Of a stretch of DNA of 64,000 bases, positions 11,101-26,100 are shown piece by piece (positions within the stretch are counted from its first letter, which is position 1; every line of letters starts with the position of its first letter). The stretch spans positions 129,675-193,674 of the forward strand of contig VXBM01000668.1 of the NCBI GenBank assembly GCA_013400155.1, in the 5' to 3' direction. The translations under genes and the position numbers were made by a program. The notes under the pieces are model-generated. The model was given only the letters and a program-made list of their open reading frames with translations. It did no database searches and had not been told where the DNA came from. The DNA is from Helopsaltes ochotensis (Eukaryota > Chordata > Aves > Passeriformes > Locustellidae).

Positions 11101-14100
11101 CTTAAGTCTTAGAGAAGGACTTCGCTGCTGCTGTTCTTTAATTACAGGCTGCAAAACCAGCACAGACCTGCATTTTCTGAGATTAAATAAATGAACATGT
11201 TAGATACAAATATATTTCATTTTTCAGATGTGACATCTATCACTGGGGCTTATAACTGCAGGTATAACAAAAAAATTGCAGGCCTTCACCAGTGACAGTG
11301 CCACCACTTACAAAGTGTGAGCATTTTCACTTCAAATGGAAACAAATGCATTCATGTTTGTAATCAATCATGCTAAGGTAATGGTATGTAGAAAAACACT
11401 GCAGGAAATAGACTGGTCTTGAATTAGGACTTGTGAGTGTAGAGAAAAACATACAGTTTCATGGTAATGCAGAAGATTAAAAAAAATGAACTGCCATCAC
11501 ATTTACTAAGCATTATCTGTGTGTGGAATGAGTAAAGCAGGAATCTTGCAACAAAGAAAAGCAAAATATACCGTTAACTATGTATCAGAATGCACATGCA
11601 CAAAGGGACTGAATTAAAACTACAAAAATCATCCTGCAGTCTTCACATTTCAATTCTTTATGCCAAAAATATAGAGTTTCTTGGAAAAGGCTTGTGCTTG
11701 CTCTCAGAAGAGTGAAAACATAAAACCACCACTCAACGTCACATCACAGAGACTGCTCTGTGCAGTGAAGATGCAATTTCCTTACAGTTACCACAGGAAT
11801 TGGAATCAAACACTTTCATCTGCATAGCACAATGACTTTAAGCCAAAGAAATAACACTCTAATGGCATCCTCATGAGTCGGGTTGGATCCTTCAAACACC
11901 AGACAAGACATATTCCATTACAGGAGCACACTAGTACTCAGCAGTGACGTAACATCATAAGCCTTGTATCTGGCTTACTTCTGATAGCACAATTTAGGTT
12001 TCTCAGAAAAATCATTTTGTGGCTTATGAGTCACAGGCAGGTCTCAAAAGGAGCCCAGTCTTACAGACACTGAAGACAAACACAGAGTGTTCATTTTGAG
12101 ACACCATAGTTAGGTGAAGAAAACACATCTGCCACAGGACACCTGAGGCTTATTCCAGTCCCAGCCAATAAACAGCTTTGCACCAAACAACAGCTCCTCA
12201 TACAGGAAATCCTACCTATAAAATAGAGGGAATAATGAAGTAAAGGAATACTTTAGCAACACATATGATAAGATTGGCCCTTCCAAAATCCTTTTGATTT
12301 GGTGAAATAAGAGGAATCAAATGCAGATGTTGAGGTTACACAAAAATATCACATGCTCAGCTGTTTAATGGAGAGAAATATTGGGTTGCCAGTAAACTTA
12401 ATACTACTCGTGTGGAAGGCCATTCCTTTCTACATTTACTTTTCTCTTTACCCTCTTGAATTTTTCTTATCCAAGTTCTTTTTTTCTTGTAATATCATTT
12501 GGGCTTATTTAAAATTAGCCCACACAGGCTGAAACTAGTTGTTTTAAACACTGAGATGGCCAAGTGCATGGGAAAAAAATCGAACAAGTCTTAGGGAGAC
12601 ACACTGCTCCTGGGCTTTCAATATTGTTAGTGCTTGTTTCTATACTTTATTTAACAATAAACTGACATACAGGGACTCCTGTGCAGTGATCATTTGATCA
12701 GGCAGAAATACACTACTGCTTTCCATAAAGCATGCTCTAGCCCTGTAACAAGAACACCAGAATATATCATGTTCCTGTAGCAGAGAAGCAGAAACAAGAT
12801 GAAGCGTATCTTCCACTTTTACAGAAACAGCATCACATGGCACCTGGATAAGCAGGAGGATAAACAGGTGCCTTTCACTCCTCAGAGTGTGCTGGTGACA
12901 CATTTTGTATTCCACTAGGTGCATATAAACAAAGATGACATGTATCCTTTCTCTCTTCTTAAGTGGAAAAATTCAGATGTATTAGACAACCTAGAACCTC
13001 AAAAAAAGAGGTTATTTAACCATGGGAACAACTTACCTCAGCTGTAGTGTGTTCCTCATTGCTGGTAAATTGTAAGTGAAAAGTGGATACTTTTTCTGAA
13101 AGGACAGCCTCTAATTCAAGCCCCACTACTGAATATGAATTAGGAATCATTTCAGAAAAAAAACCCCACTTAATATCTGTTGAGTTTTTAAAAGCAAGAA
13201 ACACTGCTGCTTGACAAAGTAGCAAACTTGTAATGACAAGGCTTGCAGGAAAGGGGAACAAAGGTAGCAAGCACCTACAAAAAAAGGAAGTCTTCCAAAC
13301 GGGAGTTGTTTTTTCATAGCTTTTTTTTTTCCACTTTGAGGTATTAGCCATGTTATGAAGACAAAGTGCTGAACAATACAGTACAACAATACAAAACAAT
13401 AGAGTACTATTGCACTAATGATGCCTGTCCTCACCTGTCTCTTGTATGTTTCCAGCTGACTGCGTGCTGCGTTGGCCTTCCTCAGCTCTTCCTCCAGGCT
13501 CACGGTATTTTGCATGTACATTGTATTCTTCTCTTCTAAAAGCTTCACTTGCCGTCGCAGATCACCCAGGTCCTCCAACTTCTTTTTGTATGACTCTACC
13601 TGGCTTTCTAACTTGGCTACTTTATCAGAAGAATGCCTGAAGGGACAGATTTGTATCAAATTTGAACTCTGAAAACTAAACAACTAACTATTTAAAACTA
13701 AACTAACAATTTAAAATGTTTCTTCACTGTTTTTTCTTAAGACATCTGAGACATCATGGGGAGAACAATAAAGCAATCATATCCTCCTATTACCCATGTT
13801 TTCACTTTTAAATTGTCTGTTTTCTTCCCATAACTATTTGTCAGCTCTAAGAGGTGCAGCTGAAGGTTCCATTATACCCTATCCCTCTTCCTAACACAAC
13901 CTTCTTATCTGCTTCCAATCTTAAAATAATAGCTAAAACATCTTCACTCCCACCCATTTCCTTTCAATTTTAAATTATCTTCTGTCCTAAATTCTTCAAG
14001 GGTAAAGAAGAAAAGTTTCTGATGTTCAACTCATTTTAATAATAACCAGGAATAAAATTGTAAAGATCTCTCTGCTAGACAAATTGTACTTGGTGACACA

Positions 14101-17100
14101 GAAGCACCAAAACAGTTTTGGAACTTGATTCCTTCTTAAAAAAGGAAAAAAAGGAAAAGAAACACCAGGCTTCAGCATTTAAGAGTTTTATAAATCCACC
14201 TGCTGCACTGCCAAGATTAGAATGGACCTCACCTCCCCCAACGACCTCTGCTACTATCACTGTTTCGAGTTTCATTTTAGAATCAATTTACAGACTCGAT
14301 CTTTTGTGAAATCCAGGGAATCTCCCACTGTATAAATGGGTTCGTTTATGGGACACTGAGGCAAGACAGCTTTGTTTAATCCTCAGTGAGGTGCAGGGCC
14401 TCTCTCTTGGGGACAAGGAATTGCTCTTTTGAACCCATGCCACCCACACAGTTTATGCAGCCTGATGGGTTCATTCCTTACACTAATGACAGAAAGGATG
14501 TAGACAGATAGCTTTGGTAGAAGCCTGCTAGTGAATCAGAAACAGCAGTATTAAATAAGCCTTGCTGGGCTTGGAATGGGTAACTACTTTGAATAACCCA
14601 TGGCAACAGATGACAAGACTGAAGGAATATGCTCCATAGTAAAAGTAGCTGTCCCACCTTATAAACGCCTATCATCAAATCATGACAACTTTTGTTGCTA
14701 AAATCCAGTGGGAACAACAGCTGCAACAGGTATTGTTCATATTAGTATTATATGATAAACCAAAAGCACCACCCAAAGTCCAAACAATGCAAACCCAGAA
14801 AAGGAAATGGCCTAGTTTTCTGATGAGAACAGGTGCCTGAGATATGATGAAGGTGAATACTGCATATACTCAGAGACCAGTGGGTGCCCTGTTATAACCA
14901 TAAATTGCATAGAATTACTAAGTTTACTAATAGTTACTGACTATATACAACATGAGCAACTATTTTACTCAAGCAGAATTGTGTGTTGATCTGTGTACCT
15001 AAACTGGAGGATCCAAAAAATCTTGGCATAGAAAATGTTTAATATTAAATTATTTAAACAAAAGATAATGTAGATTAAGTACAAAAATTATATAGATTAA
15101 AATGTTGTAGCTAAAAAAGAGTTAATGGAAAAAAAATTACCTGAGTACATCTATCTCATCCTTCAAAGACTGAGCCTCCTCTGCCAGTGTAGTAAGCTCT
15201 TCTGTTTGTTGTCTCAATTCTGCAATTTCCTTTTCTAATTCTTCACAGCGTATTCGATAGTCATCTTTGGCAGCCTCTAATCTGTAGAAATGAAAAAAAA
15301 CCCAGGAAATAATTTCTCATCCTGAGTCACAGTTACCTCTCCTCATCATCACCCCCTCTAAGAAAATACAAAATGGCCTCCTGCTGCAGTGACAGAAAAC
15401 AACAACCCAATGTGTTTATTCAAAATGTAGAAGCAGATTGAGTTTATCAATGCTCCGGTTTAATATCAGTCTTTCTATTTGAAAGTCCAAAGGTAACATA
15501 TGTTCTCATAAACACAATACCTGAAGTTTCCTTCTGTAACAGTAGTTTTTCACAAGGGAAGCTTAAGGAGAAATTCTCATCTTTTTTCATCTTTGGACAC
15601 CCACAGTTGGAACATGACATGTTTATTCTAAGATTCTGTTCAGCCATCCAACTCATCTGCCTCCAGCAATATTGAACTGATTGTTAGATGTTATAAATGT
15701 CATAGATCTGTACTGAAGTGGCTTTATTTATTTACTCATAAAGAACCCGTGCAAGCCCAGTACATCCGGAGAACCAGGCTATCTAGTTAGCAAGTAAAGA
15801 ACTCTGACCAAAGTTGCTGAACTGCTTGCATACCCTGTGCATAGGCCAAGCTCTATTAACCTGGCAGTGAACAAAGGGAGTAAGTAACAGAAACCTTTTT
15901 GAAATATTTTGAACGAATGGAAGAGGACACAACCCCGAACCAGAAGTCCTAATGTGATTTTGCTCTGAAATTAAAACAAAAACAATCCAGGACAGGAGAT
16001 AAAGGCATGAGGAAAAAAAAATCGAGAAGTCCAAAAACAATCTACAAGAATGGAGCCAAGAGAAAATCTTTAAGTCATCCAAACCAGAAACAATGAAGAT
16101 TTGGATCATGACCGACCAGAACAGTCAAAGGACAAAGAGGCAAGACGAGGAGGCAAAGTGGTGTACTGCACTAGGCACCACAAGTTAAGGTGTATGTATG
16201 TCCTGCTTGATCAGGTAGAGCTGGAAGCAACACATACAAACTGCCACTAGAAGCTACATAACAATGAAGACAGGGGAAGGAGGTAAAGGAGACAGGGAAT
16301 GAGTCTCACACGTGAAAATGGTTTTTAAAATGACCTTCAAAACCTGAAACTGCAGTAACAGGCAGTGCAGATATTGAATATGGGGACAAAAATCTATTTG
16401 AACAGTAACTAATACCAGACTCAGGTAGGAACCACTGCAGAGCATGGAGATGAATCAGAAGAGATAAAAGGGGACGTTATCATTACTTTATTCCTTTATA
16501 TGGTAGACATATAAAAATAAGAAATCCAGGCACTAGTTGTTGTGAAGGAGAAGCACTGTTTTACAAGAAACTGATGGGAGATGTGTCAGAATAAGCAGGA
16601 AAGGAGGCTTAGCAAGAGGAATTGGAAAAATGGCAAAAAAGACAAAAAAGGAAAGTAACATGGCATATACTGTAAGAATTGGGAAAAGGCAATGAGAAGA
16701 TGACAGCAAAAGAAAAACTGGCAGGGTAAGGAAATTGTATTTTCACATATTGGGGAAATACAGATGAAGTGCAGAACTCATACATGGATAATCACCATCT
16801 TTCATCATCTCTGAAATTTGTTTTCAAATTCAGAGAATGACATATTTTGCCACGTATGTAATGCCACCAGCAGTACAGCCTGCGGCAAACTTTCATATAA
16901 GAATTACTCAATCTTAAAAATACAATCAGAATAATTTACATAAACAAAAGCATGCTACTTTTCATTCTCACTGCCTTTGCAAAACGTGGGTGAAATGACT
17001 GCACACAAACAATTCAATGTAACTCACAGCAGAGTAATATATACCAGAATTAAGAACCTTTGTTTTTTTAAAGCTGGATCTTGTAAAGAGTGAAATTATA

Positions 17101-20100
17101 ACGTTTACATCACTTTAAAAACTGTACTACTGTGTTATACACCATCCATTATACTAATTCAGATTTGCAGCAGAACCAGAAGTATCTATGTCACCTCTAG
17201 TGCCAGCAACAAACAAATAACCTAATCAAGTGTAGCTTTTCTACCTGAATGTTTCCTCTTGGAGTTGTTCTAGTTGGGTCTGCAACTGCAGGTGTCTACG
17301 ACCCGCTGGACTGTTGGGATCTTCAATAGAATCAGATTGGTTTAAACGTTCCATCAAAATCTGGTTCTCAGCAAGCAGGCTGCTCTTCTCCTCTTGGAGG
17401 GCTGCAACCTGTTGTAATAAAAGTATGAACAAGAATAATTAACCTACCCAGGTACAGAGAGCAGTATTTGTTCATGTTCATTATGATGTATCAACAGAGC
17501 CCACAAACAGAAATCTGCAGGCTTTCACTACTCGCATTTCACAAGAACACACTGTATCATTTAATAGGTATTCAATTGCTCTGTGATGTAACCAACAGAT
17601 TGCAACATTAGGGGCAGAATTACAACTCAGGAAACATAATTACACTTTTATGTATTTCACACAAGCATTTAAAGAAAAAATCTCTTATGACAGAAAGTAA
17701 CTTCACTACAATAAAATCTGTATACTTTCCCTACAAGCAAATAAAACTCGCTCTCCACAGTAAAGGCTATCTCCAAGCAGGCCTGAAACAGGAACAGTCC
17801 CAAAGACAGCTCAGCTTCCACTAACACTGTGAAAACAGGTACTAGTGCAAAGAACTCAAAGCACTCCCAAGACCTGAAACACAGGTTCATATATTAGCCA
17901 TAACATAAGATCATCTTTATTCATTCCAAGAGTTACTGAACTTGTTACAAGAAAGCTGAATTAATATTTTAAAGTAGGTTTGCCATAGCAATGCCTTTCA
18001 GGGCACCCCCTTCACACTCCTCATGTCTTCCAGATGAGTATTGATTTACTTACAGTAAGACTTAGTCTAAACCCCTACACATTTAATGGTTTACAGCAAC
18101 TTCTGACTGGGATTTAACTATTAACTGGAACTGTTACAGTAGCAGAACTTGTATTAGTTCTCTATGGCTAAGATTTTACCACACAGCTCAAACCCTTCCT
18201 AACTGAACAAAAAGAAGTTTTGCTAGTATGAATCATAATACTGGCAACATGGCAAAGAGATAAGAAAACAATGACACTCATTCTACTTGCACAAGTGAAA
18301 ACAAAACAACTACTGTCACTTTCACTCCCCTTCTAAAAACGTTTCAATACACTAGTACTTATTTTTAGCCACCTGAAAGTTAACTCATATGTCCTCCAAA
18401 ACCTCAAAATTGATACAGACTCCACAGCAAACTTACCTGCATATCTAACTCATGACATCTCTGGGCAATTTCTTCTTTTGTTGCGAGTGCTTCATTTAAT
18501 TCTTCTGTAGTTTTCTTCAGCTACCATAAACAAGAAATGTTTTTGTTTTCGTCACTCTCTGTGATCCATTTAAAAATATTCTGAACTACATGTCTGTAAT
18601 ATTATTTATACATTTAGGTAATATATTATTTTTTAAAAAAATGAGCTATTCTGCTTATATAAAGAAAAAAACAAGGATGTGAATACTGTTTAATTTGTGT
18701 ACCAGTAAAAAGTAAATGTACCTAAAAGTAATAGCTCTTATATTAGAATTTCACATCTACTCTATAAATTGAGTCAAAAACTCCAGGAGAAATTGGGTCT
18801 GAAGAACTCACCAAATCTCTTCACTGAAAAAACTTTCAATACCACTTTTCTTTACAGACACAAAGAGTGTGTAATTCCAATTTTCAATCTACATTTGAAA
18901 TGCAGAAGGGACTAGAAGGTGGAATACAGGGAATGGACAATTAGGGTAAAATCCGTCTAGTAACTGGAAGCTACTTCTAGCGCACAATATGAATAAAACT
19001 AATAGGTGACAGAGAAGTTTACCCTTCTAAAAAAGGGCACTGAACCTTATAAGCACCAGGAAATATTTTTATACTTCCCTTCAAAGGCTTAATGTTTAAA
19101 GATATGCGTCTCACTGGTGTGCAAATTAATGCAGTTACAATGACATAGAAAACATAGCTACAAAAAAACCAGCCTGAAAAAATAGGTGAATGCATGTTAT
19201 GTGTACAGATACAGATATATATGTACTATTACATATGATGAAGTTTAAATGGACTTTCTCAAATAGCATCATCATACCTTGCGAATTTATTTCTTATGGA
19301 CCTCTTTACATACAAAGAATTTCATCTGCAAGAATTTATATATTTCTGCAGAGAAAGCATAATGGATGAATACAGTGAACACCACTGTACTATTCTTCTT
19401 CTCAATTAGAAAAAGAATTGAAGAAGTAGGACAGTGTTAGCATGAGGATAAGCTAGTAAAAAAAAAAATATGTATTTCAAATATATCAATCCAGGAAGGG
19501 TTGTATTTGAAAACTTCTCTTCTATTTTGCAGCACTTCCAAGATTGCCACAGAAGCAGTTTGTTGGGGTTTTTTTTAAACTGGAAATAGGAACTCAGATA
19601 AAAACACTTATACAAATAGTATACATTTTTATCTTTCTTTCTCCATGCCTTAAGATTTGTACCAATTTGCAGTTTTACTTTATGTCATACAGCTAGACTG
19701 GTTTTTCAAATTAATTTTTCTATAATCTTTAAATACATAATAGGAACAAACTCCATTTATAAAGCTAAAAGACTTGAAATACTGAAATGTAGTTTTTCTT
19801 ATTTTACTTTTTCCACAACACTCTTTAATGATTAAAGAAAAAAAAAAGAGAGTTCTTAATATGGCCACTGATGTGGTATGACTGAAGGAAAAGAAACATC
19901 TAGTCTTAGATACCTGCCGATCAAGGTCAACGTAAGCATCATTTCCAACAGAGACTGGAGACTCTTTACTCATCAACTGCAATTAGATTACACTGGATTA
20001 GAAAAAGCAACAATTCACTTTTATATTAAAAAGCTAAGTTTCAAAAAATACCGAGCTGATTTTTACTTTTGAGAGCTTTAATCTGACTTAATTTGAAAGT

Positions 20101-23100
20101 TTTTTACCTCATTTTAATGTATGACATTCAGAAATGAGAACAAGAAAAAGAATCTTCATAATTCATAATATTTAGAATGCTATAAAAGAAACCTTACATC
20201 ACCTCTTTTTCTTTTGCCAATACACATTCCTCATCTATGATAAGCCTTCAGAACATCCCACTGAAGACTTTACTGCAGTGGCATTGGAATTATAGTAGAT
20301 ACTAAAACACCATGCCAGACCTGTCTAATTTTTCTGTGCTAGTGAGTGGCTTTAACATATTTCCATTACCTGGAAACTAATATTAATTAATTAATTTCAC
20401 TCAACTCCAGAACATCTCTATCTCAACTGCTAGTGCAAAACAAAGGTGATAAAAATTCTGTTCTGGAGTTGTCTGTAATTTTCAACCTTAAAAAGTAATT
20501 CAGTAGAGTGCATTCCTGAAATGAGTATCACAATTCCTTGTGTACTACTTCAGTGCAGGAATGAATAGTTGATAGTGGTTTTGGCCTAGAATATTAAAAA
20601 AACCAAAGCAACAAAACAAAACAAAATCACCACCAAAAAAACCAAACAACAACAAAAAAACCCCAACCCTCCCAAAAAACCAACCCCCTCCCCCCCCAAA
20701 AAACAAACCAAAACAAACTACAAAAACCCCACCAAAAAACCCCAAACAACAACAAAACCCTCATCACAAACCCTCAAATCATACAAAATTAACTGATGTA
20801 CTGATCAGAAGAAAAAAAAAAGCTGGTAAATAAGTTTTCTTATAGTAACCTAATGATCAGCTGTATGATGGGTAAAAGTGAAATCAAATGTAACCAAAGT
20901 TGTAGCTCAGCAACCTCCTCCCACACAGCTCAAGCAAACACAGTAAGGTAATGTTCTTACTAAAAGTTATAAGACAAAAACAGGAACAGTCTTACAGACG
21001 AGAAATACACTGTAACTAATTCAACAGGCATCACTACAAAAGGGCACTGACGGTTTCTGTCCAAACGCACAATGTTCTAAGAGCTCTCCAATGACGCGAC
21101 TCATGAAAGTTACAATTAAAAAGGCCCTATTCTAACCAAAATCAGGACGAGATTTTTTCCCAAGAATCTCCTGTCTAGCCTGGTAAATCTCTCCAGAGAC
21201 AGTACTCCCTTTATTCCTTCTAGAAATCAGTGCTTTTGCACTGTTTTCCTTAGCAAGGTCTTTTGGGATACACTGCACAGAGCCTTCATTTCTCAATCTG
21301 TTTATATTACCGTATACAAGTGAAAAATCTGTTTGACATATCATTCAAAATATACACTTGCATTTCTCTCACTTTCCCCATTTCCTTAACTGAGATTTAG
21401 CTGCATAATTTAGAATAACTTATCTCTCCTCAACAGTCCTCCTAAAACCTCGACAATGTATTTCCAAATTTCTTCCATTTTCTTCTACATCTTTACAATG
21501 ACAAACTGCTCCACAAAGAAGCATTTCATCAAGCCCACACTCTATGCAACAATAATTAGAAAGACCCTAGCCTCAGAGATGTCCCCTGAAAAACGAAGTC
21601 GTGTCTTTTTCATTACCAAACTTGTCTTCAATCTAGGACCCTGTTTTCTAAGCTGATGATCATTTAAACAAAACCTCCCAATCTCTCCCTGCTCTGTGAT
21701 CTTCATACACACTTTGAATACTGCGTTTCACCAGCTTTTCCAGATGCCGAAGAGGGATGTTCCATATCAGCCAAATACTGAACTCCTTTCACTATTTTAT
21801 ATTCACAGTGCTGTTCACACACTTTGGACATGTATTCACACACACACACAAGTAAGTTCTAACTTCTAAGACAGTACTTTCCAACAGTCAGGTCCCATCC
21901 TGCATGCAGCCCGCAAAGGTGTACAACAACATAGCCCTGACAGCAACCACCCCTTTCTGGCCCTAGCACAACTCCCTCTTGAAAAACCAGCTCAACAGGC
22001 CTGTCTAAGAGAGTAAAAGGAATACAAGTGACCACACAACCCACTAGAGGCCACTGTGGTGTCACTGCTTTCTATGACTTGCCATAAGGCAGGCCATGGC
22101 TAATGATATAATCCCTATTTTCTTCAACAAGTTTTGCCATCTCTCCCAAAACATCCTGTCCTTGAGAACCCTTAGCAGAAATGACCAGACAACAGGACTA
22201 CATAGTCTGGGTGTACCATGAATGCACACTGCTTGTGTGAATTTCACTCCATGGGGTACAATGGGTTACATGTCATGAGGAAATGTGAATGAGGCACCAA
22301 GGGCAAGAGCCACAGATACATGTGCAGATGTATCTCTCATGACTCAGTGCAATAGAAAGCACCTTGCAATTGGATGGTCTGTGGTATGTATAGTTGAAAA
22401 GCTAAAGACGCAATTTAAGGGATTGGTTTGTGTCCAGTATCACGATCAGGCAAAAAACAAGAAAGAGATTGCCAGATAACTCAAAAGGAACACAGAAATC
22501 CAACTTCTGATCATCAGTTAACAATAAAACAATTTTAAGTAGTAAAGGTTGGAATTATCATGGCAAAGGAGTGCTTCCATCTTTTCCCTACACATCTCCC
22601 TACATACTATAGATAAGTAGTTTATGCAAGGAAATGTCTTGACCATGCCCTGCTTCAGGATTGTCTGTACATAGCTTCTCCCCACTGAGAAGCAAAAACT
22701 TCACCATAAATAGCACAGCCAATAGAGCACACAAGTCCACTCGCCTACCCAAAATTCTCTCTCTTCAGTCAGATTTTTTTAAAATTTCAATAGAATTTTT
22801 ACTGAATGCTGTTTTAAGATTCCATACAGATAGGTATATCAACTTGAAACACACACTACACTTTCCATCCACCTAAAAAATGCAAGGTAAGAGCCTCACT
22901 GAGTTTCCCCTGTTCTTGACTTTGTTTCTGGTCAATCAGCATTCTCTGATATTACTGAAATTTAGAGTTGCAAAATGCTCATTTAATCAGTTAGCTGCTC
23001 AATGGCACATCAGCTCTTTCTGCAAAGATTTATTACTAATTTTACACTAATTTATTACTAATATTACAATACTAGTAGGTTGTTAATAATTTTTAAAGCA

Positions 23101-26100
23101 AATTTCCATACTGTTTTCTTCTACATATTTCCTTTTCTTAAAAGCTCACAGTCAGAAAAAAATCATGAAATATTGATGTCATTTCAGAGCTTCACATGCA
23201 ACCTGCAAGCATGACACTAGAGAGTATGTGGTCTTGAGAGATATAGATCAATGACAATACTTTTGAATTGAGAGAGGAAAACTTAATTTCATTTGTATTT
23301 CAAATGAGTCAAGAGAATAAAAAGCAGAAGGAAGTGGCCTTCTTATTTTCCTTTCACATCTCTAAGTTTTCTTCAGGACCAGGCTACAAAGAGAACAAAG
23401 GTTTACCCTCACAATTTTGCAGCACTGGAACTGGCTTTCATTTCCAAACTCATCATTTAGTGTAAGCATAGTATCACATGTATCTTTAATGGAGGATGAT
23501 GTGCAGAGATTATAAAAAAGAAAATATTAAAAATGTGCTTGCAAATTCAAGCAATTGCATTAGGCCTCTACAGGAGAAAGAAAAGTCTGTTTAAGAGCTT
23601 CTCAGCATTTGCAACTAGCATTTACAGGCTTGTTCTATTTCTGGTTTATTTTGCACAGAGGTCAGTCTGGATCTTAAATGGTGTAATTAGCTGGACAACA
23701 TGACAATTCTTGCAGTTATTTGTGTAGTTTTATAAGCAGCAGCTGTCACTCCCTGTTCATCCTTTACATCTGTATTTTTTCATGCTCATAGATTCAGTAT
23801 GATACTTTACATAATACCTGTAGTTCTGCTGATCCTATATTATTAAAACCTTCACTTTTTAACTTCTTTCACTGTAAAATGTGAACAAGCTGTGTTGTCA
23901 TGGATACATGAAAATTAGGGAAGGGGCGAAACAATCACAAAACCTGCATGCATGAATAACCTGAATTATGAAAGCTTTTTTTCCCCTACACATGATTTTG
24001 CAAACAGAGTTGCTCTATTTAGTTGATGGTTTTGAAATCCAAAACACTTCTTTTATCTGAAATGCTTTTTCTACAGTTAATAATACTGTGTAAGCTCACT
24101 TAAGTGCCCATAAGGCAATGTCAAAATCTAGCTTCTGTACTCATGTTCTTTTTCTTTCTTAGAACATCTTTATGTTAGATTTTAAGAGTTGTGGCTATGT
24201 TTTACACTATATATTCTTTAAAGCAGCTGGACTTTCTTCTTCCTCCAGTTGATACCCAGCCTACCTCCAGTCTATCTGTTGATAGACCCAATAAAATACT
24301 TTTATATCATTTCCTAACTATTCAAAAAAATTTCACTTCAGACAAGACAAATCTATAAAAACCAGGACAAAATAAAGGAGGGAAAAAGCCCCCAAAACCG
24401 AAAAGTGGAAGTAACACCATTGGTGTTAACCCAGATAGTGAGCACCTTTTCCTACTCCCCCTTGGCAAGTTTTGACACTACCCCTGACACTATTCTGACT
24501 CTCAACTTGACCTGCATAAAGAGCTGCTAAGTGATCAAGTTTAGAGACATTCAAAACAGCAAACAAACAATTTGTTTACCTCATCTACCACCTTAATCAA
24601 CAATGGACTTGGCTACTCCAGGAAGAGACTTGGGAAAATGAAGGAAGGGTAAGGAGAAAGGGAAGGGCAAGGGGAATACATAATGGGCAAAAGAAAATAT
24701 TTTGGGCCTTTAAAAAATCTGAAAACCGTGAAATAAAAACCCCGTGTTATATTACACATATTAATGTATTCAATCTTGTATCTTGTACACAACTTGATAC
24801 CTACATCTGCAGATTAGCATCTTAGATTCTAAGTGGTGACAACACACCAGATCAATTTGACTACACTGAAAAACTAACAGAAAATCACCCTTTCATTTAT
24901 AAAACCTTTATGGAGCACAAGGTTTATTTTAAACATTTAAGTAAGTGAAGAAATTATGAAGTTTCTATTAATCTGTGCTTACAGGTTAATAAGAAATGAA
25001 GTAATTGAATAAAATTTAGCATATAAAATGCTGCTTCTTCCACTGAAAAATCACCTTCTTCATGAAAAAAAATTGAGCAAACTTGTTATACTATGCGTCA
25101 TGAAATACTTTCATGAGTAAGACATTTACGATAACCAAAGAAGCATCAAAAAATTTGTATGTGTTCAGCTGAAACAGAAAAATGAATTATATAATGTATC
25201 AGTAAAGCTCAGAGGTGTCTTCTGACATACCTAATTTTGAAGACTACCTGCAATTCCAAATGCTTTGAAATGTTTGGATTAGGTGACATACCAACTTTTC
25301 AAATATGCATATATAGCTAATCTCCTACATACTGATTTTTCTAAGTCACTTGAATTCTAAGAGCTGCTATGAGTCTAAGAAATAGAAAAACCTCTTTAAA
25401 ACTCCCATGAAGTTTCACCCCTTTAAAGACTCTTCCCATATCAATCTGTGCTGGCTATGATCTAACTCCCAGAATAACCTTCTTCATATATATTGCCAGG
25501 CACTGAAGTGAGACAGGCCTGTAACTGACTGCATCTTCCTTCTTTCTCCTCTTGAAAACTGGGATAATATTTGCTAGCTTCCAGATGACTGGGACCTCGC
25601 TAAACTACAAGGCCATTGAAAAATAATGGAGAGAGGTCTTGTTCTCAAAGTGTCTCCAAATCTGAGACATCTTCTTGCCTCTTCACTAAGCACTTAGATC
25701 CTCCTCATTTGGTCTGGAAATACCTTCAATTTCTAAGCAGCTTGGAAAGTTGCATTAAAATCACTCAGAACTGTGCCAGGAGCTGAACAGCAAGCTTTTT
25801 GATTCACTGAATTTTAAATATCTGTTCCAGAAGAACACACCCTTATCCTGGCATTTCTTCCTACTTATCATCTCAGAGGAGGAACACAAACACTGACCAA
25901 GTTCAAAGTTTACTTATCAAATGCTGAAAATTGTGGGCTGCTTCAAGTCTAGCCATTTTATCAAATAGAGGAGACTTTTATAAAAATTAAATAGATTTTG
26001 AACATAAAGAAGGAAGATAAAAGAAGGTTTTCTATTTCAAGGTGGTGCAGAAGACAGTGATGCTGCCATTTGGGTTTTAATAAAAAAAATCTAGAAATAT

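Noticed and set aside
13147..13683. A 178-codon minus-strand frame as a single coding unit
   Set aside because: Only 13435-13636 is exon 11. The rest is read-through into introns past a clear acceptor and donor.
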